In this document: piece after piece, positions 25,729-33,686 of the stretch
Numbering within the stretch: the first letter of the stretch is position 1
Layout: each line of letters begins with the position of its first letter
Origin: Planococcus sp. CPCC 101016
GTDB taxonomy: Bacteria > Bacillota > Bacilli > Bacillales_A > Planococcaceae
Reading direction: 5' to 3'
Length of the DNA: 64,000 bases
NCBI RefSeq assembly: GCF_007859295.1
Contig: NZ_VOHB01000002.1
Coordinates: forward strand, 1,675,624-1,739,623
The notes under the pieces: generated by a model
What the model saw: the letters and a program-made list of their open reading frames with translations, nothing else
The model's database searches: none
Told to the model about the DNA's origin: nothing
Made by a program: the position numbers and the translations under genes

Positions 25729-26420
25729 TACATCACCTGCTTTTCATCAATGGGTTTAATTAATTTTGCAAGATAGCCAAAAGGCGTATCCAAAACAGAG
25801 ACGATAAACTTCAATACGTAAGTCGAAATAAAAATTTGCAGCCAAACATCGAACGGGAAGACGCCCCAAAAAGCGATGGACGTGAAAATCAAGGTATCCA
25901 GCAACTGACTCAGCAATGTGGAGCCATTGTTGCGGATCCAGAATTGGCTATCCTTTGGAAACATCTTGCGAAGCGCACCAAAGATAATAACATCCAAGTG
26001 CTGGCTGGCAAGATAGGCCACCATGCTGCCAATAGCGATTTGCGGAATCAGCCCGAAAATCGTTTCCAAAGAGCCTTGCGCAAAATCACTTTCAGCCGGG
26101 ATAAACTTAATGCCGAACTGCATAACCAGCACCAAGATCAATAGAGAAGAGAAGCCGAGCCAAACTGCTTTTTTTGCTTCTTTCTTGCCATATTTCTCAT
26201 TTAAGATATCCGTAGCAAGAAAGGTCGAAGCATAAAGGCTATTGCCGAGTGTAGCCGTCAAACCAATGATTTCAATGGTTTTCGTCACTTGGATATTGGC
26301 CAGCACCGTGGAAATGGCAACCCAGGCAAACAAGCCGGTCTTGCCGAAGAATTTATACATAAGCAATAATAAAACAAAATTGAACAAGGCAAAGCCAAGT
26401 CCCCAAAATTCATTAAACAA
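25728..26420 (-). CDS. queuosine precursor transporter (YhhQ/QPTR, VUT-1 family)
   Basis: A 230-residue membrane protein with about seven predicted helices that would import queuosine precursors such as preQ0 or preQ1. The family hallmarks visible are the NIQVTKTIEI segment, the LATDILNEKYGKKEA motif after helix 3, and the SQLLDTLIF segment. The start is a TTG at 26420, eight bases from AAGGAGG. An ATG at 26413 is in another frame and gives no family match. The ribosome site is the tail of a preQ1-I riboswitch, which supports the substrate assignment. Confidence 0.9.
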   Translation of the reverse strand: MFNEFWGLGFALFNFVLLLLMYKFFGKTGLFAWVAISTVLANIQVTKTIEIIGLTATLGNSLYASTFLATDILNEKYGKKEAKKAVWLGFSSLLILVLVMQFGIKFIPAESDFAQGSLETIFGLIPQIAIGSMVAYLASQHLDVIIFGALRKMFPKDSQFWIRNNGSTLLSQLLDTLIFTSIAFWGVFPFDVWLQIFISTYVLKFIVSVLDTPFGYLAKLIKPIDEKQVM

Positions 26421-26428
26421 AAAAACTT

Positions 26429-26468
26429 CCTCCTTAGTTTTGGTAAAGCGGGAATTTGCGAACCGCTT
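26429..26468 (-). promoter_or_regulatory. preQ1-I riboswitch (type 2) controlling the queuosine precursor transporter
   Basis: Read on the minus strand, AAGCGG (26468-26463) pairs with CCGCTT to form P1. The loop contains TTCGCA and then CCC, and the tail AAAACTAAGG supplies the A-rich strand and pseudoknot partner. These are the conserved elements of the type 2 preQ1-I aptamer as I remember it. The tail runs straight into the AAGGAGG ribosome site of the transporter, with no terminator between, so ligand binding should hide the ribosome site and block translation. Confidence 0.88.
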
Positions 26469-26567
26469 GGTACCGTAAAAATGTCCTCAGTCAGTATAAC
26501 TATTGTTGGAATAAAAAACAAATGCGTAGTAGAATGAGGAAATGACGATTTGCTAAGAGGTGACAAA

Positions 26568-26768
26568 GTGAAAAAAGTTTCCATTATTAACGAAATCGAT
26601 GAAATGCTGACTACATACTGTGAAGGCTGCTTTGTGAAAACCCAACTTCGCAAAGACGAGGGGAAAACGGCTGCCCACAGATTCTGCATCAGCAATTGTA
26701 CAGTTGGATCCCAACTGCAATTTTTGGGTAATGAACTTAATAAAGTCGGAACCGGCGATAAACAATAA
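26568..26768 (+). CDS. small zinc-finger protein (zf-C2HCIx2C type)
   Basis: A 66-residue protein with CEGC near residues 18-21 and HRFCISNC further on, giving C-x2-C...H-x2-C-x3-C, the pattern of the small Bacillus zinc-finger family PF10782 as I recall it. A C-terminal helix follows. GTG is the start, with AAGAGGTGA upstream; a TTG-initiated longer form lacks a ribosome site. It is divergent from the riboswitch-controlled transporter gene. Function is unknown. Confidence 0.82.
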   Translation: MKKVSIINEIDEMLTTYCEGCFVKTQLRKDEGKTAAHRFCISNCTVGSQLQFLGNELNKVGTGDKQ

Positions 26769-26772
26769 ATAG

Positions 26773-26805
26773 AAAGCCTGTGGCAGAAATTGCCACAGGC
26801 TTTTT
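26773..26805. terminator. bidirectional terminator
   Basis: A thirteen-pair perfect stem (26773-26785 with 26791-26803) with a five-base loop is shared by the zinc-finger gene and the convergent GNAT gene. Confidence 0.92.
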
Positions 26806-27373
26806 ATTTGACTTGATTGGAAGTGTGTTGCTCATGCAATTGAAGGACAGCAGAAGCAGGTTTTGGGACAGTTCCATAAAATTCGGCATTCTGAAAAGCA
26901 TGGACTTCTGTGTAAACTTTTTTCATCTTTTCTAAAATCCAAGCATCTGTTACGTCATGAGGGGACCAGAAGAAGATATCCATTTCACTTTTTTCTCCGG
27001 TCATCGGATGTTTGCGGACATACTGAATGGCATGAACTTTCTTAAAATGAAGCTTTTCGTAAAAACGGACACGCCTAACAGATTCCGGATCTTTCGAGGA
27101 AATCGGATCAACTTCCAGAAGGATCGGTTTATTTTTGTTCTTGATCCGTTCCATCAATTTGCTGCCGATGCCACTGCCTCTAGATGAGCTGAAAATCAGA
27201 ATGTAATCAATAAATAAAAAGCCAGGTTCCTCATAGTAGACCAAAGTGTATTCGGAGTTTGTTTCTACCTTATACTTATTGCTTTTCTCTTCCAATAAAC
27301 AAGCCATGTGTTCTTCGGTTTTCATTTCTTTGGCTGGAAAATATTCCTTCAGGTTTAAAAACCATTGTCTCAT
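26804..27373 (-). CDS. GNAT N-acetyltransferase divergent from the ATP-grasp operon
   Basis: A 189-residue acetyltransferase. The loop SSSRGSGIGSKLMERI near residues 61-76 is the acetyl-CoA site and RRVRFYEKLHFKKV is motif B. The C-terminal 50 residues continue beyond the minimal fold with a helical tail. Its start is about 135 bases from the ATP-grasp gene on the opposite strand, so both may respond to the same intergenic control. GNAT, ATP-grasp and peptidase-like genes are known to cluster in small-molecule or peptide-modification loci, which makes a functional link possible. Confidence 0.82.
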   Translation of the reverse strand: MRQWFLNLKEYFPAKEMKTEEHMACLLEEKSNKYKVETNSEYTLVYYEEPGFLFIDYILIFSSSRGSGIGSKLMERIKNKNKPILLEVDPISSKDPESVRRVRFYEKLHFKKVHAIQYVRKHPMTGEKSEMDIFFWSPHDVTDAWILEKMKKVYTEVHAFQNAEFYGTVPKPASAVLQLHEQHTSNQVK

Positions 27374-27508
27374 CGAATCACTCCTTTCCTTTTATTTTGC
27401 CGATCTGGAGAAGGAGTAAACCGGATTAACTGTATGTTTAGAATATTTAACGAAGGCAATAGTAAAGATATGCAGGGACCTATAAACTATCGGATAAGGA
27501 GTGTTATT

Positions 27509-28735
27509 ATGGAAGAAATGAAAGAGCAACAAAAACTCACAGCTTTGTTAGGGTGGAGTTTACCCGCAATAGAAGCGATTGATAAACTGGACCGGCCATT
27601 TGTAGTAGTCGGACCGCCAGATTTTCAAACCTTTGCAGATGAAAATGACATCACCTTTATTGCTTGGGATTTTGACCGCCTCAATGAAGGTTCGGACGAA
27701 CTATACGAAAGATTGAAAGAACTGAATACGAAAGTGGCTGTACCCATCTACGAGGAAACTGTTGAATGGGCGGGGGCGTTGAACGCAAGATTTTTCGATG
27801 ATCCACGGATATTCAACCGTTCGCTGTTGCTGCGCGACAAGGGCTTGATGAAGCGCAAAGCCCAAATGTCAGGCATTAAAGTAGGTGTTTTCGAAGAAGC
27901 CTACTCTAAGGATGATATCCACCGGTTCCTCAAACGTGTCAATGATGCCCTGATTAAGATAGATGGCGATTTAAACGATCCTATCCACATTAAACCGTTG
28001 AATAAAGCAGGAACCGTCGGACATATGATGATTCGCGACGCCAGTGATATCGATAAAATTGGGGATCAGGAATTTCCCTATCTTATGGAGAGCCATCTGG
28101 ATGGCCAAGAATTTTCATGTGAAGCGTTTATCCATAACGGCCAAGTGAAATTCCTCAACATTACGGAATACGTAAGATTAGGACATTCCAATTTCGTTCC
28201 AGCTTCCCCTGCCCTTGAAGAATGGCGCCCTCAGATTCTTGAGCAAGTGCAAAAACTGGTGGATTCATTTGAAATTCAGTATGGTGTCATTCATCCCGAA
28301 TACTTTATTTCCCACGATGGAACCTTAAACTTCGGTGAAGTGGCGGCACGCGTGCCGGGAGGACATATATTTGATTTGATTGAAAGAGCATATGGATTCA
28401 ATGCATTTCAAGCACAAATTCTTTGCAGTGATCCTGATACCTCTCCAGAAGAACTCGATAATTTCTTCCCGGAAGAAGTCGTTTCAGCAAAAGGCTATGC
28501 GGGAAGTCTCATGGTATATCCGCGTGTTCGCTTGATTGAAAAATTGGATGTTCCCGAAGAACTAAAGAACGACCCATATTTCGAAAAGCATGACCTATTC
28601 ATACCCGTTACCTCTAAAGTGGCAGAACGGGTAGGATTCGGCAATCATTATGGAACCTTGTTCTTTTTTGGAGACGACAGCGAACGAATGAAGGAATTGC
28701 TGAAGCATTACGAAGACTATGATTTTTATCATTAA
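27509..28735 (+). CDS. ATP-grasp domain ligase
   Basis: A 408-residue carboxylate-amine ligase of the carnosine synthase/YwfE-like ATP-grasp branch. After an N-terminal Rossmann-like domain comes RDKGLMKRKAQMSGIKV near the start of the ATP-grasp domain. HIKPLNKAGTVG holds the ATP-binding Lys and flexible glycine loop, ESHLDGQEFSCEAF the adenine-side strand, and HPEYFISHDGTLNFGEVAARVPGG the metal-binding Glu and Arg. It would activate a carboxylate as acyl phosphate and join it to an amine. The start has AAGGAG seven bases upstream. The papain-like gene follows after 18 bases. Confidence 0.87.
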   Translation: MEEMKEQQKLTALLGWSLPAIEAIDKLDRPFVVVGPPDFQTFADENDITFIAWDFDRLNEGSDELYERLKELNTKVAVPIYEETVEWAGALNARFFDDPRIFNRSLLLRDKGLMKRKAQMSGIKVGVFEEAYSKDDIHRFLKRVNDALIKIDGDLNDPIHIKPLNKAGTVGHMMIRDASDIDKIGDQEFPYLMESHLDGQEFSCEAFIHNGQVKFLNITEYVRLGHSNFVPASPALEEWRPQILEQVQKLVDSFEIQYGVIHPEYFISHDGTLNFGEVAARVPGGHIFDLIERAYGFNAFQAQILCSDPDTSPEELDNFFPEEVVSAKGYAGSLMVYPRVRLIEKLDVPEELKNDPYFEKHDLFIPVTSKVAERVGFGNHYGTLFFFGDDSERMKELLKHYEDYDFYH

Positions 28736-28753
28736 TAGCTTGGGGGAGTTTAA

Positions 28754-30715
28754 ATGACAACAGAGTTAACGACCAAAGATAAATTCGGGCAAGCGCTCCA
28801 AACACTTGAAGACGCCAAACCATTCGCCAAAAGCATGTATCAGACGAATGTTTTTCAGTTGGCGACTGAACTCGCTTCTACGGAAGAAGGATTGGCTCAA
28901 TTATATGAATTTGCACCGAAATTCGATCAAGCGGGCGTCTTTCACGGCGGACCTTGGGCGGATGCCTCGAATCTGGAAGCTCCATTTGTCGGTGGATCTC
29001 TGAAGATTAAAGGAATTAATTCGCTAGTTGAACTATTAAGCGAACTCCGGATGTTGGCAATAGCCGAAGGCAACTATGAGCATCCCGAAGTATCTTCAGA
29101 AGAAGCAGCCACTTTTCTAAACGAAGTACTGGCATTAAACCTGGATCTTCTTTTTCCACCTGAAACTGAAGAAGCAAGAGTGGCAGGCTTTGGTGAGCAT
29201 TTAGAAAGAGGCGAGCGGCTATTCCGTTTTCTTGGAGGGAAGCTTTCCTATAAAGCGGTGGCCGAAAAGTTGGTGGAGGAAATCGAGCGCTTGACGGTTC
29301 AGCGTCCGATCATGGTCGACCGGATTATTCTAATGATTGAAACCGCAACCCGCATGATTGATGAAAATATTTCTGATGGTACCAAAGATCGGTTGTTGTA
29401 TTTCAAAAAAGCGATATCGTATCCGACCGCTTTAAGCGAAAAATATACTGATTTGAAGTCATATCGGAAACAACTGATGCAAGAAAGTGAAGAAAATCTT
29501 CGTGAAGAAGCGCGGACATACGCCGAGTCGATGAATGCGACCGGGTTGGTATCACCTGCTAATGCGGTATTTGTCCGTTATCTTAACCGGAAATATCCTC
29601 ATCTCTTGCCAGATGCTTTAAACCTGACCGAGCAGGGACAGGCAAGCCTGAATGCCAATGCTGAATTGATTCGGGATATGATCCAGATTTCTATTCACCC
29701 GGAAACCAGTAAAGTCATATATGGTTTGTCGAAAATGCTGGACCGGGGCGTGTTGACACAAGAACCTTTATTGCCGGCGCTCAGAAGACTTTTTGATATC
29801 GATATCCGTCCGGAAGTGAAAAAATTACTGACGAAACCTGAGTTTGGAAAAGGCGGCATTACAGCTAATGGCATTTTGGTTGGCGGAGTCATTAATATCC
29901 TGGGACAACCGCTTGGCATCGGACAAGGTTTGAATCCGACCTGTCAATCTGCGAGAGCCTTGAGTTTATGGGCACAGCATGGCATCGGCCAATTGCTTGA
30001 ATACATCGCCCGTGCTGTTCGGGAAAACGATATTGATATGACGTTTGAGGGAGAAGCAATCCATTCCAACGTCGTCGTAAATGGAGTTGCTGAAGAGATT
30101 CATCAGGATCTGGATCCCGTCTCCATTGTTCTGGTTCCTCATTTAGATAAGATTTATAATGAAATGATGAAAAAAACCATCTTGCGTGGTGAAGACGGCC
30201 ACAAGTGGGTCAATCCTGAATTTTACGGAGAATGGATCTCCCGCGGTTTTGCCAACATCATAGATCCATTGACTGGTTATGTAGCCGATTACTCAGCGTT
30301 TGTTCGGCTGTTTTACGCAACACACCATCCGGAATACAATGAAGGGTATGAAATGATTTACCCGAACCCTGTTGGAATTTATATCACGAATGTACATGGC
30401 AATCTTCTAGGCTTGCATGCCGTCTCTATTCAACGGATTGCAGAAGACCCACAAGGCGAGTGCCGCGTCTACTTTTATAATCCGAACAATGACAGCGGCC
30501 AGAACTGGGGTCAAGGAATCTTGACGAGCGTGCAGGGGAACGGGGAATTTGAAGGGGAGTCTTCATTGCCTTTCCATCAATTCACTTCCCGGATGTACGC
30601 ATTCCATTATAATCCTTACGAACAAGGCGATTTGATCATGGTGGAAGATGCAGATGTAGAGAAAATAGAAGCTTTGGCGCGTGAAAGCTGGGGCAAAAAT
30701 TACACGTGGATTTAA
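28754..30715 (+). CDS. large uncharacterised protein with papain-like catalytic residues
   Basis: I do not recognise the family. The 653 residues have no signal peptide or membrane helix. Residues 1-380 are mainly helical. The remainder shows a papain-like pattern: Gln391 and Gly392, Cys397 six residues after the Gln (QGLNPTCQSA, as Gln19 and Cys25 in papain), His555 in GLHAVSI and Asn576 in VYFYNPNN. The Cys is followed by a hydrophobic helix (ARALSLWAQ), as in cysteine peptidases and transglutaminases. The catalytic reading is inference. GGGGGAG precedes ATG. It is the second gene of the ATP-grasp operon and is closed by a terminator, so it most likely acts on the ligase product or its carrier. 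Confidence 0.75.
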   Translation: MTTELTTKDKFGQALQTLEDAKPFAKSMYQTNVFQLATELASTEEGLAQLYEFAPKFDQAGVFHGGPWADASNLEAPFVGGSLKIKGINSLVELLSELRMLAIAEGNYEHPEVSSEEAATFLNEVLALNLDLLFPPETEEARVAGFGEHLERGERLFRFLGGKLSYKAVAEKLVEEIERLTVQRPIMVDRIILMIETATRMIDENISDGTKDRLLYFKKAISYPTALSEKYTDLKSYRKQLMQESEENLREEARTYAESMNATGLVSPANAVFVRYLNRKYPHLLPDALNLTEQGQASLNANAELIRDMIQISIHPETSKVIYGLSKMLDRGVLTQEPLLPALRRLFDIDIRPEVKKLLTKPEFGKGGITANGILVGGVINILGQPLGIGQGLNPTCQSARALSLWAQHGIGQLLEYIARAVRENDIDMTFEGEAIHSNVVVNGVAEEIHQDLDPVSIVLVPHLDKIYNEMMKKTILRGEDGHKWVNPEFYGEWISRGFANIIDPLTGYVADYSAFVRLFYATHHPEYNEGYEMIYPNPVGIYITNVHGNLLGLHAVSIQRIAEDPQGECRVYFYNPNNDSGQNWGQGILTSVQGNGEFEGESSLPFHQFTSRMYAFHYNPYEQGDLIMVEDADVEKIEALARESWGKNYTWI

Positions 30716-30726
30716 TGCAAAAAAAT

Positions 30727-30760
30727 AAAAGCAGGAACGGAATTTCCGTTTCTGCTTTTT
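30727..30760. terminator. bidirectional terminator
   Basis: A stem of about fourteen pairs (from 30728 to 30756, one G-U pair, three-base loop), with A-run before and T-run after, closes the ATP-grasp operon and the convergent csp gene. Confidence 0.88.
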
Positions 30761-30769
30761 TCTATTGTT

Positions 30770-30979
30770 TTATTCTGAATCAATTTGGATAACATTTGCT
30801 GCTTGTGGACCACGGTTGCCATCAATAATATCGAATGATACGATTTTGCCTTCAGTCAAGGTTCGAAACCCATCGCCCTGGATACCTGTAAAATGGACAA
30901 ATACATCATCACCATCATTATACTCAATAAATCCGTAACCTTTTTCTGAGTTAAACCATTTCACTGTTCCCTGGTGCAT
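30770..30979 (-). CDS. csp: cold-shock protein
   Basis: A 69-residue single cold-shock domain that binds single-stranded RNA and DNA. RNP1 is KGYGFIEY and RNP2 is VFVHF, both intact, followed by the usual [11 protein letters not shown] and GPQAANV segments. The start is set by AGGGGGA eight bases upstream; a longer frame begins ten codons earlier without a ribosome site. It is three residues longer than the common 66-residue Bacillus proteins at both ends. Confidence 0.93.
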   Translation of the reverse strand: MHQGTVKWFNSEKGYGFIEYNDGDDVFVHFTGIQGDGFRTLTEGKIVSFDIIDGNRGPQAANVIQIDSE

Positions 30980-31144
30980 GCGAGTTCCCCCTATTATTGA
31001 GTATGCCATGGACCTATAGACGCCATGTTATGGATGGCTATACTATACATGAAGCCTATGAAAACGTCAATAATCGTTGGGAATACAGGCATTATGGTGC
31101 AACTTCAGGTTATAATAGAAGAAACAAGCGTTAGGAGCGGAAGC

Positions 31145-31780
31145 ATGGAAAAGGAAAAAATCAGGCAATGCAGGAATGAAGTCCAGAAAATTTATGAATC
31201 TTTCGATGCCAGCCATGATTGGCAGCATATTGAGCGGGTCATGAAGAATGCACAAGCGATTTTGAAAAACGAGTCTGCTGACGCGTTTATTGTCGAGCTG
31301 GCGGTGCTTTTGCACGATGTTTCAGACCCGAAATACAAAAAACCCGGTGAAGACTTGGAACAGGACATATTGAACCGCCTTGGACTTCCGGACGAACAGC
31401 TAAGACAGATTCAGAAAGTCATCGAGTCCGTATCTTTCAAAGGCGGCAACGGAAAACCGGCAGAAAGCATCGAAGCAAAAGTCGTGCAGGACGCTGACCG
31501 CTTGGACGCTATTGGAGCGATCGGCATAGCGCGTGCATTTGCATACGGAGGAGCCAAAGGACGAAAATTGTATGATTGGAACGAACAAGCGCGTACCGAG
31601 ATGACCGAACAGCAATACCGGGAAGCGCCTACTAGCAGCGTCACGCATTTCTATGAAAAGCTTTTATTGTTGAAAAATCAGATGACAACGGAAACAGGTA
31701 AGCAGATGGCTGAAGATCGCCATGAATTTATGCTATCCTTCTTAGAGCAACTACAAACAGAAATGGATGGGAATAAATGA
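31145..31780 (+). CDS. ypgQ: HD-domain phosphohydrolase (YpgQ)
   Basis: A 211-residue metal-dependent phosphohydrolase. SHDWQHIERV carries the first metal His, LAVLLHDVSD the HD pair, and VQDADRLDAIGAIG the distal Asp. B. subtilis YpgQ, of the same length class, hydrolyses nucleotides with manganese. AGGAG six bases before ATG sets the start. It overlaps the ABC-F gene by four bases (ATGA), so the two are coupled, and ypgR follows, as in B. subtilis except for the inserted ABC-F gene. Confidence 0.9.
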   Translation: MEKEKIRQCRNEVQKIYESFDASHDWQHIERVMKNAQAILKNESADAFIVELAVLLHDVSDPKYKKPGEDLEQDILNRLGLPDEQLRQIQKVIESVSFKGGNGKPAESIEAKVVQDADRLDAIGAIGIARAFAYGGAKGRKLYDWNEQARTEMTEQQYREAPTSSVTHFYEKLLLLKNQMTTETGKQMAEDRHEFMLSFLEQLQTEMDGNK

Positions 31781-33660
31781 GCCACTTAAATATTACAAAA
31801 TTAACGAAAACAGTTGGAGCCAAAACACTATTCAAGGATGTCGAATTTTCATTGTATCCAGGAGAACGTGCCGGACTGATTGGTGTCAATGGAACAGGGA
31901 AATCAACTTTGATGTCCATTTTAGCAGGTACAATGGACGCAGACAAAGTGGTTATGGACCACCCGAAAAAATACCGAATCACTTACTTGATGCAGGAGCC
32001 TGAATTCGATGAGTCCTTAACAGTACTTGAAACGGTATTCTCAGGAGAATCACCAATACTTGCTTTGAACCGTGCTTATGAAAATGCCTTGAAAAACATG
32101 ATGGTTGATTCAAGCTCAACCCAATTGCAAGATGAATTGATGGACATCCAGGAAAAAATGGAGCAGGAGAACGCGTGGGATATCAACGCCTTGGCGAAAA
32201 CGGCTCTGTCGAAACTGGGAATCGATATGTACGATCAGCAGATCAGTGAATTGTCAGGCGGCCAGCGCAAGCGTGTCGCACTTGCGAAAGCCCTGATCGA
32301 ACCAGCGGATCTGATTTTACTGGATGAGCCGACCAACCACCTGGACGCCGTTTCAACGGAATGGCTGCAGGAAACATTATTGCGCATGGGTTCAGCTATG
32401 CTATTCGTAACGCATGACCGCTACTTTTTGGATGCCGTTTCAACGCATATTTTCGAGATTGCGGACCAGACGATGTATACGCATAAAGGGAATTACGGTG
32501 ACTATCTAGAGAACAAAGCGATACGCGATGAAATGAACGCTTCATCACAGCAAAAGCTCGAAAATCGTTTCCGTTCAGAATTGAAATGGATACGCCGCGG
32601 GGCAAAAGCGCGTTCGACTAAACAAAAAGCGCGGATCCAGCGCTTTGATGAAATCAAAGAAAATGTTCAAAAGGAAAACGACAATACTTCACTCGAACTG
32701 TCGATGCAAAGCCAACGTTTAGGCAAGAAAATTATCGAGGGCAAAAATATGGGTGTTGCTTATGGCGACAAGCAGATTTTTAGCGGCTTTGATTTTCTTT
32801 TGCAGGGCGGCGACCGTATTGGAATCGTCGGACCAAATGGCGCCGGAAAGTCAACATTGATGAAAATGCTGGCTGGTGAACTGGAACCGACTACAGGCAA
32901 GATGGAATACGGCAGTACCGTGAAAATTGCTCACTTTACGCAGCATTTACCGGAAATGGATGAATCTCAGCGAATGATCGAATACATTCAAGAAACGTCG
33001 AGTGATTTCGAAGCCGAGAAAGGTGTGCGTCTATCAGCGACTCAAATGCTCGAGCGCTTCCTGTTCCCATCAAATGGTCACGGCACTCAAATTGGCAAGT
33101 TATCAGGCGGCGAACGGAAACGTCTGTATTTGCTGAAGCTTCTGATGGAGCAGCCAAATATCCTGTTTCTGGATGAGCCGACCAATGACTTAGACATTCA
33201 GACACTTTCAGTCCTGGAAGATTTTCTGGAAAACTTCCCGGGCGTTGTCATCACAATTTCGCATGATCGCTTTTTCCTCGATCGCATCGCGCGCAAATTG
33301 TGGACAACAGGAACCGGCCGAATTGAAGAATATCAAGGATTGTACTCTGAATTCATTAAAGAGAAAAACAATCCGGTCGTTCTCGCCGAGCAAGAACTGG
33401 TGGAAACACCGGCGGCTGAGCCCGTAACCGTAAAGACTAAAAAGAAAATGAGCTACAAGGAACAATTGGAATATGACGGCATCCTTGATAAGATTGCCGA
33501 AACGGAAGTGAAAATTGAAGCAGCTGAAGAAAAAATGGCTTCCGCTGGTGCTGATTATGATAAATTGCAGAAACTGACAGAAGAAGTTAATGGGCTGACA
33601 GCGGAGTATGATACGCTGATCGAGCGCTGGACTGAGCTTCAGGAAATTGCAGAATCATAA
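31777..33660 (+). CDS. yfmR: ABC-F ATPase, YfmR/Uup type
   Basis: A 627-residue soluble protein with two ABC domains. Walker A motifs are GVNGTGKST (about 34-42) and GPNGAGKST (about 350-358), signatures LSGGQRKR and LSGGERKR, and both catalytic EPTN segments are intact. The inter-domain linker is charged, as in ribosome-binding ABC-F proteins, and the last 75 residues form a coiled coil typical of Uup/YfmR. Such proteins rescue stalled ribosomes; YfmR is linked to EF-P function. No membrane segment is present. The symbol rests on length and the coiled coil. Confidence 0.88.
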   Translation: MSHLNITKLTKTVGAKTLFKDVEFSLYPGERAGLIGVNGTGKSTLMSILAGTMDADKVVMDHPKKYRITYLMQEPEFDESLTVLETVFSGESPILALNRAYENALKNMMVDSSSTQLQDELMDIQEKMEQENAWDINALAKTALSKLGIDMYDQQISELSGGQRKRVALAKALIEPADLILLDEPTNHLDAVSTEWLQETLLRMGSAMLFVTHDRYFLDAVSTHIFEIADQTMYTHKGNYGDYLENKAIRDEMNASSQQKLENRFRSELKWIRRGAKARSTKQKARIQRFDEIKENVQKENDNTSLELSMQSQRLGKKIIEGKNMGVAYGDKQIFSGFDFLLQGGDRIGIVGPNGAGKSTLMKMLAGELEPTTGKMEYGSTVKIAHFTQHLPEMDESQRMIEYIQETSSDFEAEKGVRLSATQMLERFLFPSNGHGTQIGKLSGGERKRLYLLKLLMEQPNILFLDEPTNDLDIQTLSVLEDFLENFPGVVITISHDRFFLDRIARKLWTTGTGRIEEYQGLYSEFIKEKNNPVVLAEQELVETPAAEPVTVKTKKKMSYKEQLEYDGILDKIAETEVKIEAAEEKMASAGADYDKLQKLTEEVNGLTAEYDTLIERWTELQEIAES

Positions 33661-33686
33661 GCTATAAATTGCAGGAGGGATTTTTT

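Noticed and set aside
26285..26695. Minus-strand ORF with ATG at 26413
   Set aside because: It is out of frame with the transporter and reads through the riboswitch; the TTG-started frame matches the family.
27365..27508. In-frame extension of the ATP-grasp gene
   Set aside because: No ribosome site; the sequence overlaps the divergent GNAT start, and AAGGAG points to 27509.
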